From the NCBI RefSeq assembly GCF_000772085.1, contig NZ_CP009755.1, forward strand, positions 372,001 through 436,000: DNA of 64,000 nucleotides, read 5' to 3'. Shown one piece after another: positions 25,596 to 34,141 of the stretch. The notes beneath the pieces were generated by a model. That model saw only the letters and a program-made list of their open reading frames with translations, searched no databases and had not been told where the DNA came from. Origin of the DNA: Curtobacterium sp. MR_MD2014. GTDB taxonomy: Bacteria; Actinomycetota; Actinomycetes; Actinomycetales; Microbacteriaceae. Within the stretch, counting starts at the first letter, position 1, and every line of letters begins with the position of its first letter. Both the position numbers and the translations under genes were made by a program.

Positions 25596-26615
25596 TCAGC
25601 GGCGCCGGGGTGCGCCCGTCGATCCGCGCACCACGAGCTGCGGCACGAGGTCGACCGGGCGGAGCGTGTGCCCCTCGGACGGCAGGAGCAGTTCGACGCA
25701 GCGCCGACCGAGCTCGGGGAAGTCGACCTCCACCGTGGTCAGCGGCGGCCAGAGGTGCTTCGCCTCGGGGATGTCGTCGTAGCCGACCACGGACAGGTCA
25801 CCCGGGACGTCCAGCCCGTACGACCGCGCCGCGTGCATGACCCCGAGCGCCATCGCGTCGTTCGAGCAGAAGATCGCCGTGCAGTCCCGGTACCGCAGGA
25901 GCTCGCGGCCCGCGTGGTAGCCGAAGTCCGCGGTCCAGTCGCCCAGGATCGGCGGCACGACGGGCATGTCCCGGTCGGACATCTCGCGCAGGAACCCCTG
26001 CATGCGGGCCTCGGCCTCGATCCAGTCCTGCGGCCCGGCGATGTGCCGGACGTACTCGTGGCCGAGGTCGAGCAGGTGCGCGGTCGCCAGCCGGGCACCC
26101 TCCATCTGGTCGATGAAGAGCGTCGAGCGCTCGTCCCCGCCGCTCGTGCGGAGCGCCACGTAGGGCGTCCGCATCCCGAGCTCCTCGATGAGGTCGAACA
26201 CGCGCTGCTGCGGCGCGATGACGATGATCCCCTCGACGTCCTGGTCGAGCAGGTGCCCGAGGCCGTCCCGGACCGCTTCGTCGGTGGCCGCCGCGATGTT
26301 CGCGGTCGTCACCGAGTAGCCGCGCGTGACGGCGGCGTCCTCGATCGCCTGCATCGTCGCGGCCGGTCCGTAGTGGGAGCGCTGCGCGGTGAGCACGCCG
26401 ATGGTGTGCGTCCGACTGGTGACCAGGGCGCGCGCGGCGCGGTTCGGCCGGTACTGCAGCTGCTCCATCGCGGCGAGCACGCGGTCCTTGGTCTCGGCGC
26501 GGATGGCGTCCGAGTTGTTGAGCACGCGCGACACCGTCTGGTGCGAGACGCCGGCGACCCGCGCGACGTCACGGATGCTGGGCGAGCGCGGTTGCTGTGT
26601 CCGCGGTGACGCCAT
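25596..26615 (-). CDS. LacI-family regulator of the CUT2 sugar importer
   Basis: 339 aa. N-terminal Lac[26 protein letters not shown] (about 13-34) with hinge [15 protein letters not shown] (about 55-69), then a periplasmic-binding-like effector domain with [21 protein letters not shown]. Divergently organised operators of the same 16-bp pattern lie before this gene (26651-26666) and before the importer ATPase, indicating autoregulation and control of the importer. ATG 26615. Confidence 0.9.
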   Translation of the reverse strand: MASPRTQQPRSPSIRDVARVAGVSHQTVSRVLNNSDAIRAETKDRVLAAMEQLQYRPNRAARALVTSRTHTIGVLTAQRSHYGPAATMQAIEDAAVTRGYSVTTANIAAATDEAVRDGLGHLLDQDVEGIIVIAPQQRVFDLIEELGMRTPYVALRTSGGDERSTLFIDQMEGARLATAHLLDLGHEYVRHIAGPQDWIEAEARMQGFLREMSDRDMPVVPPILGDWTADFGYHAGRELLRYRDCTAIFCSNDAMALGVMHAARSYGLDVPGDLSVVGYDDIPEAKHLWPPLTTVEVDFPELGRRCVELLLPSEGHTLRPVDLVPQLVVRGSTGAPRRR

Positions 26616-26650
26616 CGTTGCTCTCTCCTGCTCGGGGCCGTGGCACCTCG

Positions 26651-26666
26651 ATGTGCACGTTCACAT
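26651..26666 (-). promoter_or_regulatory. LacI-type operator before lacI
   Basis: ATGTGCACGTTCACAT, with outer half-sites ATGTG/CACAT, 36 bp upstream of the lacI start; same pattern as 25382-25397. Confidence 0.6.
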
Positions 26667-26719
26667 TCCGAGCCAGATCATTATGCACGTCCCCGCGCTG
26701 CACGCCAGCCGTACCCGCG

Positions 26720-27805
26720 TCAGAGCCAGTTGCGCTTCCGGAAGACCAGCCACAGGATCCCCGCCAGGGCGAGCATCGCCACGATCGCGACCGGGTAGCC
26801 GTACCGCCAGTGCAGCTCCGGCATGTGGTCGAAGTTCATGCCGTAGACGCCGGCGATGAGCCCCGGGGCGAAGAGGATGGCCGCCCAGGACGAGATCTTC
26901 TTGACCTCCTCGCCCTGGCGGTGCGCGGCCCGGGCGAGCTGCCGGCTCTCCTCGCCCTGCGCCAGGGAGGCGCTCGTCATCCGCCGCATCGCCTCGTTCT
27001 GCTCCTGCGTCACGAGGGTCGAGTGCAGCGTGAGGGCGTTCTCGAGCAGCGCCCGGAACGAGTCCACCCGCTCCGTCACGCGGAGGGCGTGGTCGAGCAC
27101 GTTGCGCAGGCGGTGCTGCACCTCGTCGTCGACGCCGTACTTGTCGGCGCCCCGGAGCAGCCCGCGCACCATCGCCGGCACCGGGGCCGTGGCGCGCTGG
27201 AACCCGAGCACCTCGCTGAGCAGCTGGTAGATGCGCTTCGAGACGCCGGGGTCGACCTGGCCCGCGAACAGCTGGTCCTCGATGGCGTCGACCTGGTCCT
27301 GGATGACCTCGACGACCGGTGCGTAGCCGTCGACGATCTCGTCGAGCACGGCGGCGGTGACGGCTTCGGACCCCGTGGCGAGGAACGCCGGGTCGGCCTC
27401 GACCCGGCAGCGGACGGCGGCGAGGTCGGGCTCCTCGGCGTGCCGCACGGTCACCACGAACCGCCGACCGACGAAGAGGTGCACCTCGCCGAACTCGACC
27501 TCGTTCGTGTCGGCGCGGTACCAGGCGGGTCGGAGCACCAGGAAGAGCGTGTCGCCGTACCGCTCGAGCTTGGCGCGCTGGTGTCCCTTGCGGGCGTCCT
27601 CGACGGCGTTCTCGTGCAGGTCGAACTCGGCGGCGACGGCCTCGAGCTCGGCGTCGTCGGGGCGCAGCAGGCCGATCCAGGCGAGCGCGCCGTCCGCGGC
27701 CGTCGCCGTGGTGGTGACCGGGTCGGTCTCCGTGGCCCGGGACAGGGTCGCGGGACCGCCGATGCGACGTCCTGCGACGTAGACGGCGTCGTCGATGCGT
27801 GCCAT
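26720..27805 (-). CDS. corA: CorA-family magnesium/cobalt transporter
   Basis: 361 aa. Long cytosolic alpha/beta domain with coiled-coil helix, then two C-terminal helices with the invariant YGMNFDHMPEL loop (about 319-329) and tail FRKRNWL, the diagnostic CorA features. Forms a pentameric Mg2+ (or Co2+/Ni2+) channel. ATG 27805 with GAGGAG 8 nt upstream. The 257-bp leader region before it carries GC-rich stems and GGTGAGGC; see findings. Confidence 0.92.
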   Translation of the reverse strand: MARIDDAVYVAGRRIGGPATLSRATETDPVTTTATAADGALAWIGLLRPDDAELEAVAAEFDLHENAVEDARKGHQRAKLERYGDTLFLVLRPAWYRADTNEVEFGEVHLFVGRRFVVTVRHAEEPDLAAVRCRVEADPAFLATGSEAVTAAVLDEIVDGYAPVVEVIQDQVDAIEDQLFAGQVDPGVSKRIYQLLSEVLGFQRATAPVPAMVRGLLRGADKYGVDDEVQHRLRNVLDHALRVTERVDSFRALLENALTLHSTLVTQEQNEAMRRMTSASLAQGEESRQLARAAHRQGEEVKKISSWAAILFAPGLIAGVYGMNFDHMPELHWRYGYPVAIVAMLALAGILWLVFRKRNWL

Positions 27806-28062
27806 GTCGTGCTCCTCGTGCTCGGGAGCAGGCAGGCGCGATGCTCCGCGACGGAGCAGGGCGAGCACGGGCACCGGTCGAGCCGGTGCGGAGCGTGCGT
27901 CAGCGAACGGGCACGGTGACGACCGGGGCGGTCGTCCGGCCCGATCGAGGATGGTCACCCGACATCGCGCCTCACCTGCCCTTCTCGTCGTCCGCGGTCG
28001 CCAGGGCGCGACCAGCGGGCCACGTTACCCGGAGGGTGGACGTGCGTCGAGTGAGCGATCGC

Positions 28063-28605
28063 TCAGCGGGTGACGCGCAGTCCCTGCTGCTCGAGCTCCG
28101 TGAGCTGCCACCCGAGCCAGGGGCTCCAGGCGAACGGCGCCGCGGCGACCGATGCCCGCAGTTCGTCCTCGGAGAGCCAGGCGTACTCGGCGACCTCGTC
28201 GTCCGCGGGGGCCGGGACGTCGTCGGTCACGGCGCGGAACACCGGGCAGACCTCGTTCTCGACGATGCCCGAGGCGTCGACCGCGCGGTACCGGAAGTCG
28301 GGCAGCACGAGCTCGACGTCGCGCACGGTGATGCCGAGTTCGCGGGAGGCGCGGCGGGCGACGGCGTCCTCGAACGCCTCGTCCGGTCCGGGGTGCCCGC
28401 AGAACGTGTTCGTCCACACCCCCGGCCAGGTCTTCTTCGACAGGGCGCGACGGGTCACGAGGACCTTGCCCTCGGCGTTCCGCACGTGGCACGAGAAGGC
28501 GAGGTGGAGCGGGGTGTCCTCGGTGTGCACCGCGAACTTCTCGGCGGTGCCGATGGGAGTGCGGTCTTCGGCGAGCAGGACGACGGATTCCGGGAAAGTG
28601 TTCAT
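28063..28605 (-). CDS. idi: Isopentenyl-diphosphate delta-isomerase, type I
   Basis: 180 aa Nudix-fold enzyme interconverting IPP and DMAPP. Motifs: HLAFSCHVRNAEGKVLVTRRALS (about 33-55 in two parts), KKTWPGVWTNTFCGHPGPDE with catalytic Cys (about 57-76), and RYRAVDASGIVENEVCPVF with the catalytic Glu pair (about 104-122). It supplies the starter for the carotenoid operon, which is transcribed divergently from it. ATG 28605 with GGGGCAG upstream. Confidence 0.95.
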   Translation of the reverse strand: MNTFPESVVLLAEDRTPIGTAEKFAVHTEDTPLHLAFSCHVRNAEGKVLVTRRALSKKTWPGVWTNTFCGHPGPDEAFEDAVARRASRELGITVRDVELVLPDFRYRAVDASGIVENEVCPVFRAVTDDVPAPADDEVAEYAWLSEDELRASVAAAPFAWSPWLGWQLTELEQQGLRVTR

Positions 28606-28626
28606 CTGCCCCGATAGGTTAGGCCA
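28606..28626. promoter_or_regulatory. 21-bp divergent promoter gap between idi and crtE
   Basis: Only 21 bp separate the two start codons. TAGGTT (28615-28620) lies 6 nt before the crtE ATG, indicating a leaderless crtE mRNA; the -35 element must lie inside idi. On the minus strand TATCGG/GGGGCAG serve idi. The two promoters overlap, so expression of the two units must be mutually constrained. Confidence 0.5.
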
Positions 28627-29685
28627 ATGAGCGAGGAAGCGGCCACCGTGGCGCAGATCGACCTCGCACTGGTCGACGACTGCATCGAACGCTTCTTCGC
28701 GGTGTCGTCGGCCCGTGCGCGTCGGTTCGGCAGACCGTCCGAGGAACTCTGGCGGGTGCTCCGTCGAGCGAGCATGGGCGGCAAGCGCTTCCGCCCCCGC
28801 ATGGTCCTCACCGCGTACGCCGGGCTCGGCGGCACGGATGCCCACGCCGCCGCGAACGTCGCCGCCGCGTACGAGCTGCTGCACACCGCGCTCGTCGTGC
28901 ACGACGACGTCATCGACCGCGACTGGTCGCGCCGCGGGGAGCCGAACGTCGCCGGGTCCTTCCGCGACACCGGCACCACCGGTGGTCTCGCGCTGCCCAC
29001 CGCCGAGCACCGGGGGGTGAGCGCCGCCGTCATCGCGGGGGACCTCGCCCTCGTCGCCGCCGCACGCTTCGTCGAGGCGTCCGGTGTCGTCGACGACCGT
29101 CGTGCCCGGCTGCTCGAGATCCTCGACGACGCGGTCTTCGCGAGTGCGGCGGGCGAGATGACCGACGTCGACCTCGCGCTGGGCGTCATGCCCTCCGTCG
29201 ACGAGGTCCTGGCCATGGAGCGGGCGAAGACGAGCGTCTACTCGTTCGAGGCGCCGCTGCAGTCCGGTGCCGTGCTCGCCGGCGCGGACGAGTCCGTCGT
29301 GGCCGCCCTCGGTGCCTTCGGTCGCGAGATCGGCATCGCCTACCAGATCGTCGACGACCTGCTCGGGGTCTACGGCGACGAGACCGTGACCGGCAAGTCC
29401 GTGCTCGGCGACCTGCGCGAGGGCAAGCGCACCATGCTCATCGCCTACGCCGCGACCACCGACTGCTGGGACGACATCGCGCCCTACCTCGGCGACCCCG
29501 ACCTCGGCGAGGAACGCGCGGCCGAGCTCCGTGCGACCCTGGAGACCTGCGGCGCGAAGGCGGCGGCCGAGTCCCGGATCGCCGAGCACGCCGCCCTCGC
29601 CCGAGCCGAGCTCGCGGCCCTGCCCTACGAGCTCGCCGAACGACTGGAGCACCTGGTGTCCGAACTGCTGGAGCGCGTGCGGTGA
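28627..29685 (+). CDS. crtE: Geranylgeranyl diphosphate synthase
   Basis: 352 aa trans-prenyltransferase. First Asp-rich motif DDVIDRD at about residue 93; second one DDLLGVYGD at about 243 (DDLLG instead of DDxxD, usual for carotenoid CrtE/IdsA). Makes GGPP for phytoene synthesis. ATG 28627 is leaderless. First gene of the six-gene C50 carotenoid operon; its stop overlaps the crtB start (GTGA). Confidence 0.95.
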   Translation: MSEEAATVAQIDLALVDDCIERFFAVSSARARRFGRPSEELWRVLRRASMGGKRFRPRMVLTAYAGLGGTDAHAAANVAAAYELLHTALVVHDDVIDRDWSRRGEPNVAGSFRDTGTTGGLALPTAEHRGVSAAVIAGDLALVAAARFVEASGVVDDRRARLLEILDDAVFASAAGEMTDVDLALGVMPSVDEVLAMERAKTSVYSFEAPLQSGAVLAGADESVVAALGAFGREIGIAYQIVDDLLGVYGDETVTGKSVLGDLREGKRTMLIAYAATTDCWDDIAPYLGDPDLGEERAAELRATLETCGAKAAAESRIAEHAALARAELAALPYELAERLEHLVSELLERVR

Positions 29686-30599
29686 CCCAGACCGCACCAC
29701 CGCGTCTGCCCCTGTACGACGCGACGGCCGAGGCTGCCTCCGGGGTCGTCATCGAGCGCTACTCGACCTCGTTCGGCCTGGCGAGCCGGCTCCTCACCCG
29801 GGACACCCGCGAGCACATCCGCAACGTGTACGCCCTGGTCCGCGTGGCCGACGAGGTCGTCGACGGTCCCGCGACCGAGGCCGGACTCGACCACGACCTG
29901 GCGCGCACCGTGCTCGACGAGCTCGAGGCCGACACCGAGCGTGCGATGGCACTGGGCTTCTCGGTGAACCCGGTCGTGCACGCCTTCGCCCGCACCGCCC
30001 GCACGACTGGCTTCGGGCCGGAGCTCACGAAGCCGTTCTTCGCGTCGATGCGCATGGACCTCGAGCGGACCGAGCACGACCAGGAGTCGTTCGACCGGTA
30101 CGTGTACGGCTCCGCCGAGGTCGTCGGGCTGATGTGCCTCCGCGCGTTCGTGTACCGGGCCGGTCGGCCGACCTTCGACGACGCCGTGCTCGTCGACGGT
30201 GCCCGCGCGCTCGGGGCGGCCTTCCAGAAGGTGAACTTCCTGCGCGACCTGCACGCCGACTTCGAGGTGCTCGGCCGCTCGTACTTCCCGGGGGTCGACG
30301 TCCGCACGTTCGACGAGGCCACCAAGGACCGCCTGGTCGCCGACGTGCAGGCCGACCTCGACCGTGCCGCGCTGACGGTGCCGCTGCTCCCCGTCGACGC
30401 GCGCAAGGCCGTCGGTCTCGCGCACGCGCTGTTCCAGGAGCTCAACGACCGGATCGCCGCGTGCCCGGCGCACCGCCTGGTGACGACGCGCGTGCGCGTG
30501 CCGAACCCGGTGAAGGCGCAGCTCGCCGCGCGCGTGCTCGCCGGACGCGCCCCGCTGTCGTCCCGCGCAGCCCATCACCGGTCTGGAGGCCGTGCATGA
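29682..30599 (+). CDS. crtB: Phytoene synthase
   Basis: 305 aa squalene/phytoene synthase. YALVRVADEVVDG (about 50-62, first Asp motif) and GAAFQKVNFLRDLHADFEVLGRSYFP (in two parts, about 182-207, second motif). Condenses two GGPP to phytoene. The GTG start overlaps the crtE stop. The C-terminal residues (HHRSGGRA) are encoded by part of a dispersed palindrome that continues into crtI. Confidence 0.95.
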   Translation: MTQTAPPRLPLYDATAEAASGVVIERYSTSFGLASRLLTRDTREHIRNVYALVRVADEVVDGPATEAGLDHDLARTVLDELEADTERAMALGFSVNPVVHAFARTARTTGFGPELTKPFFASMRMDLERTEHDQESFDRYVYGSAEVVGLMCLRAFVYRAGRPTFDDAVLVDGARALGAAFQKVNFLRDLHADFEVLGRSYFPGVDVRTFDEATKDRLVADVQADLDRAALTVPLLPVDARKAVGLAHALFQELNDRIAACPAHRLVTTRVRVPNPVKAQLAARVLAGRAPLSSRAAHHRSGGRA

Positions 30600-30624
30600 C
30601 CCCGTCCCGTGCCTCCCGTCCGTC
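30581..30624. repeat. Dispersed palindrome spanning the crtB/crtI junction
   Basis: Left half GGTCTGGAGGCCGTG and right half CCCGTGCCTCCCGTCCGTC, same element as copies A-D with a mutated left arm. It encodes the last residues of CrtB and the first ten of CrtI, and contains the crtI start codon. Confidence 0.65.
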
Positions 30625-32260
30625 CACCCCCGCGTCGCGGCGCGCGGTGCCGGCCCGACGTGCGGTGATCGTCGGCGGCGGCATCAGCGGACTCGCGTCC
30701 GCCGCGCTGCTCGCCCGCGACGGCTACGCCGTCACCGTGCTCGAGCAGCGCGACCAGCTCGGCGGCCGCGCCGGGTCGTGGGAGCGGGACGGCTTCCGGT
30801 TCGACACCGGGCCGTCCTGGTACCTCATGCCCGAGGTGTTCGACCACTTCTTCCGGCTGCTCGGCACCACCGCCGACGCCGAGATGGACCTCGTGCAGCT
30901 CGACCCGGGCTACCGCGTCTACAGCGAGGGCGACGACGAACCGATCGACCTGCGCGCGGACCGCGAGGCGAACATCGCGCTCTTCGAGTCGATCGAGCCC
31001 GGTGCCGGTGCGCGGCTGCGGAAGTACCTCGACTCCGCCGAGGACACCTACGCGATGGCCGTCCGTCGCTTCCTCTACACGACCTTCCAGGACCTGACGA
31101 AGCTCGCCGCCCCGGACGTCCTCCGTCGTCTGCCGAAGCTCGCCCGGCTCCTGCTGCAGCCGCTGTCGTCGTTCGCCGCGAAGGCCGTGCGGGACCGCCG
31201 GCTCTGGCAGGTCCTCGGGTACCCGGCGGTGTTCCTCGGCACCAGCCCGTACGCCGCGCCGAGCATGTACCACCTGATGAGCCACCTCGACCTGGCCGAC
31301 GGGGTGCTCTACCCGAAGGGCGGCATCACCGAGGTCATCGCCGCGGTCGAGCGCGTCGCCCGTCGCGAGGGTGCCGAGATCACCACGGGTGCGACCGTCG
31401 AGCGGATCGTCGTCGAGGACGGGCACGTCACGGGCGTCGTGCACCGCGATGCCTCCGGTGCGGAGCACACCGTGCCCGCCGACCTCGTGGTGAGCGCCGC
31501 CGACCTGCACCACACCGAGCTGCACCTGCTCGACGCGGAGCACCGGACGTACCCGGAGCCGCACTGGCGGAAGCGCGACCCGGGGCCGAGCGCCGTGCTC
31601 GTCTACCTCGGGGTCGACGGCCTCGTGCCCGGGCTGCTGCACCACACGCTGGTCTTCACCGCCGACTGGGAGGCCAACTTCGGCGCGATCTTCGGCAAGG
31701 ACCGACACGTGCCGGACCCGGCGTCGATCTACGTCTGCGCGCCCTCGCTCACCGACGACACCGTCGCGCCCGAGGGGTCGAGCAACCTGTTCGTCCTGGT
31801 GCCGCTGCCCGCCGACCTGTCCATCGGGAAGGGCGGCATCGACGGTGCCGGCGACGCCGAGGTCGAGCGCATCGCCGACCGCGCGATCGACGTCATCGCG
31901 GAGCGCTCCGGCGTCCCCGACCTGCGCGACCGCATCCGCGTGCGCCGCACGATCGGCCCGCAGGACTTCGCCGACGACTACAACGCGTGGAGCGGCTCGA
32001 TGCTCGGGCCGGCGCACACGCTGGCGCAGAGCGCGTTCTTCCGCGAGGCGAACGTCTCCCGCAAGGTGGACGGCCTCTACTACGCGGGCGCCTCGACCAC
32101 CCCGGGCATCGGCCTGCCGATGTGCCTGATCAGCGCCGAGGTGCTGCTCAAGCGCATCCACGGCGACACGTCGACCGAACCGCTGCCGACGCCGCTGCCG
32201 GCACCGTCGTCGGGGCCCGCCGGGTCGTCGACGGCCGGGTCCGCCCGGACCGCGGGCTGA
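30596..32260 (+). CDS. crtI: Phytoene desaturase (CrtI)
   Basis: 554 aa FAD-dependent desaturase making lycopene from phytoene. FAD-binding VIVGGGISGLASAALLARDG (about 24-43), GGRAGSWERDGFRFDTGPSWYL (about 57-78, in two parts), and C-terminal YYAGASTTPGIGLPMCLISAEV (about 500-521). ATG 30596 overlaps the crtB stop (ATGA). The leading TPSRASRPSTPASRRA segment is not part of the fold and derives from the repeat. The C-terminal Pro/Ser tail is also non-conserved. Confidence 0.95.
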   Translation: MTPSRASRPSTPASRRAVPARRAVIVGGGISGLASAALLARDGYAVTVLEQRDQLGGRAGSWERDGFRFDTGPSWYLMPEVFDHFFRLLGTTADAEMDLVQLDPGYRVYSEGDDEPIDLRADREANIALFESIEPGAGARLRKYLDSAEDTYAMAVRRFLYTTFQDLTKLAAPDVLRRLPKLARLLLQPLSSFAAKAVRDRRLWQVLGYPAVFLGTSPYAAPSMYHLMSHLDLADGVLYPKGGITEVIAAVERVARREGAEITTGATVERIVVEDGHVTGVVHRDASGAEHTVPADLVVSAADLHHTELHLLDAEHRTYPEPHWRKRDPGPSAVLVYLGVDGLVPGLLHHTLVFTADWEANFGAIFGKDRHVPDPASIYVCAPSLTDDTVAPEGSSNLFVLVPLPADLSIGKGGIDGAGDAEVERIADRAIDVIAERSGVPDLRDRIRVRRTIGPQDFADDYNAWSGSMLGPAHTLAQSAFFREANVSRKVDGLYYAGASTTPGIGLPMCLISAEVLLKRIHGDTSTEPLPTPLPAPSSGPAGSSTAGSARTAG

Positions 32261-32622
32261 TGCCGGGGGCGTACCTCGCCGGACTCGTGGTGTCGATCGC
32301 CGGCATCGCGGTGCTCGACGCCCGGTACCGGCTGTTCCTCTGGCGCAGCCCCCTGCGTGCCGCGGCGGTGATGGTGATCGGGCTCGTGTTCTTCCTCGTG
32401 TGGGACGTCGCGGGCGTGCACCTCGGCATCTTCTTCATCGGGCAGGGCGACCTGCTGACCGGGGTGCTGCTCGCGCCCGAGGTCCCGCTCGAGGAGGTCT
32501 TCTTCCTCGTGCTGCTCTGCTGGACGACGATGGACCTGTTCGGTGCCCTGCGTCCGGTCGTGGCCCGGCGGCTCGACCGTGCCGGGTCCCGGGTCGGGCC
32601 CGACGAGGAGCGACGCTCGTGA
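32260..32622 (+). CDS. crtYe: C50 carotenoid cyclase subunit (CrtYe-like)
   Basis: 120 aa, three membrane helices, with the lycopene-cyclase-domain motif PEVPLEEVFFLVLLCWTTM (about 74-92). Heterodimeric cyclases need the two small subunits encoded here and next. ATG 32260 overlaps the crtI stop by one base. Confidence 0.88.
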   Translation: MPGAYLAGLVVSIAGIAVLDARYRLFLWRSPLRAAAVMVIGLVFFLVWDVAGVHLGIFFIGQGDLLTGVLLAPEVPLEEVFFLVLLCWTTMDLFGALRPVVARRLDRAGSRVGPDEERRS

Positions 32623-33104
32623 CCGGCACGGCGACGTACGCCCTGCTCGCGGTGCCGTTCCTGACGTTCGCCGCGCTCGTCGCCGTGGCGGCCGGAGTCG
32701 TGTCGGCCCGTCGCCGCGGAGCCGGTCGCGGACAGGCCGGTCGTGGGCGGGCCGGTCGTGGCCGGGCGGGGCGCCGGTGGGTCGGTGTGGGCGGTGTCGT
32801 CAGCGCCGTGGCGGCCGGCGTCGTCCTGCTCCTGATGACCGGCGTCTTCAACAACGTGATCGTGGGGCTCGGCATCGTCGCGTACGACGACGCGCTGGTC
32901 TCCGGCGCCCGGGTCGGGCTGTTCCCGGTCGAGGACCTCGCGTACTCGCTCGGTGCCGCCCTGCTGCTGCCGAGCTGCTGGGTCCTGCTCGAGCGGCCGC
33001 GGGCCCGGTCGTCCGCGCACCCCACCGTCCGCGGGGCGGGACGCGGGACCGGTACGGTCGGAACGCCGACCCAGCCACCCCGTCGACCGGAGGAGACCCC
33101 GTGA
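32619..33104 (+). CDS. crtYf: C50 carotenoid cyclase subunit (CrtYf-like)
   Basis: 161 aa, membrane helices at about 5-29, 55-77 and 85-105 with the family motif FPVEDLAYS (about 108-116). Residues about 34-51 are a GRGxAG repeat (GRGQAGRGRAGRGRAG), an unusual basic low-complexity loop between helices 1 and 2. GTG 32619 overlaps CrtYe. Cyclises the C50 (or C40) ends with CrtYe; ring type (epsilon, gamma, beta) not decidable. Confidence 0.86.
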   Translation: MTGTATYALLAVPFLTFAALVAVAAGVVSARRRGAGRGQAGRGRAGRGRAGRRWVGVGGVVSAVAAGVVLLLMTGVFNNVIVGLGIVAYDDALVSGARVGLFPVEDLAYSLGAALLLPSCWVLLERPRARSSAHPTVRGAGRGTGTVGTPTQPPRRPEETP

Positions 33105-34027
33105 CCGTGAGCAGTGCCTCCAGACCGTCGACCGCGCGCGCCCTGTTCGTGTCGTCGCGACCGATCAGCTGGGTGAACACCGCCTACCCCTTCGGTGCCG
33201 CGTACCTGCTCGGCAGCGGGGTCGGCGTCGACGGTGGCGGCGGCTTCTCGCTCGTCGCGTTCCTCGTCGGGGTCGTGTACTTCCTCGTGCCGTACAACCT
33301 GGCGATGTACGGCATCAACGACGTCTTCGACTACGAGTCCGACCTGCGGAACCCCCGGAAGGGCGGGGTCGAGGGCGCGCTGCTGGACAAGAGCGTCCAC
33401 CGCACCACGCTGTGGGCGGTCGTCGTCACGAACGTCCCGTTCCTCGTCGCACTCGTGGTGCTCGGCGCGCTGAGCGGCAACGGGCCGTGGTCGTGGCTCG
33501 TGCTCGCGATCAGCGTCTTCGCGGTGATCGCGTACTCGGCTCCGGGACTGCGCTTCAAGGAGAAGCCGTTCCTCGACTCGCTGACGTCGTCGACGCACTT
33601 CGTCTCACCGGCGGTCTACGGGCTGGCGCTCGCCGGGCCGCACTGGACCGGGGCACTCGTCGCGGTCTGCGTGGCGTTCTTCCTGTGGGGTGTGGCCTCG
33701 CACGCGTTCGGCGCCGTGCAGGACGTGCTGGCCGACCGGGCCGGCGGCATCGGCTCCGTCGCGACGGTGATCGGCGCCCGGGCGACGGTCCGGCTGGCGT
33801 TCGTGGCGTACCTCGTGGCCGGCGTCGCGCTGCTGTTCTCGGACTTCCCGGGGCCGATCGCGGCGATCGTCGTCGTGCCGTACGCGCTCAACGTGCTGCC
33901 GTGGTGGAACATCACCGACGCCGGGGCCGAGGCGGCGAACGCGGGGTGGAAGCGGTTCCTCTGGATCAACTACCTGGCGGGCTTCATCGTCACGATGGCA
34001 CTCATCGGCTACGCCTGGACGCACTGA
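33101..34027 (+). CDS. crtEb: Lycopene elongase/hydratase (UbiA superfamily)
   Basis: 308 aa, eight-helix prenyltransferase adding C5 units to lycopene to give C50 flavuxanthin-like intermediates. First Asp motif NDVFDYESD (about 73-81), second GAVQDVLADRAGG (about 205-217). GTG 33101 overlaps the CrtYf stop with GGAGGAG upstream. The gene order crtYe-crtYf-crtEb is the Corynebacterium-type order. Confidence 0.92.
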   Translation: MTVSSASRPSTARALFVSSRPISWVNTAYPFGAAYLLGSGVGVDGGGGFSLVAFLVGVVYFLVPYNLAMYGINDVFDYESDLRNPRKGGVEGALLDKSVHRTTLWAVVVTNVPFLVALVVLGALSGNGPWSWLVLAISVFAVIAYSAPGLRFKEKPFLDSLTSSTHFVSPAVYGLALAGPHWTGALVAVCVAFFLWGVASHAFGAVQDVLADRAGGIGSVATVIGARATVRLAFVAYLVAGVALLFSDFPGPIAAIVVVPYALNVLPWWNITDAGAEAANAGWKRFLWINYLAGFIVTMALIGYAWTH

Positions 34028-34141
34028 CGCAGGCTGCTGCACGGGCGGTGGGTGGGGCTGCACGACACTCGTCGTCGGCCTGACAGACTGGACGCACGCG
34101 CCGCGGGAGTCGTGGCGCGCCGGTCACGAAGGAGTGCACGC

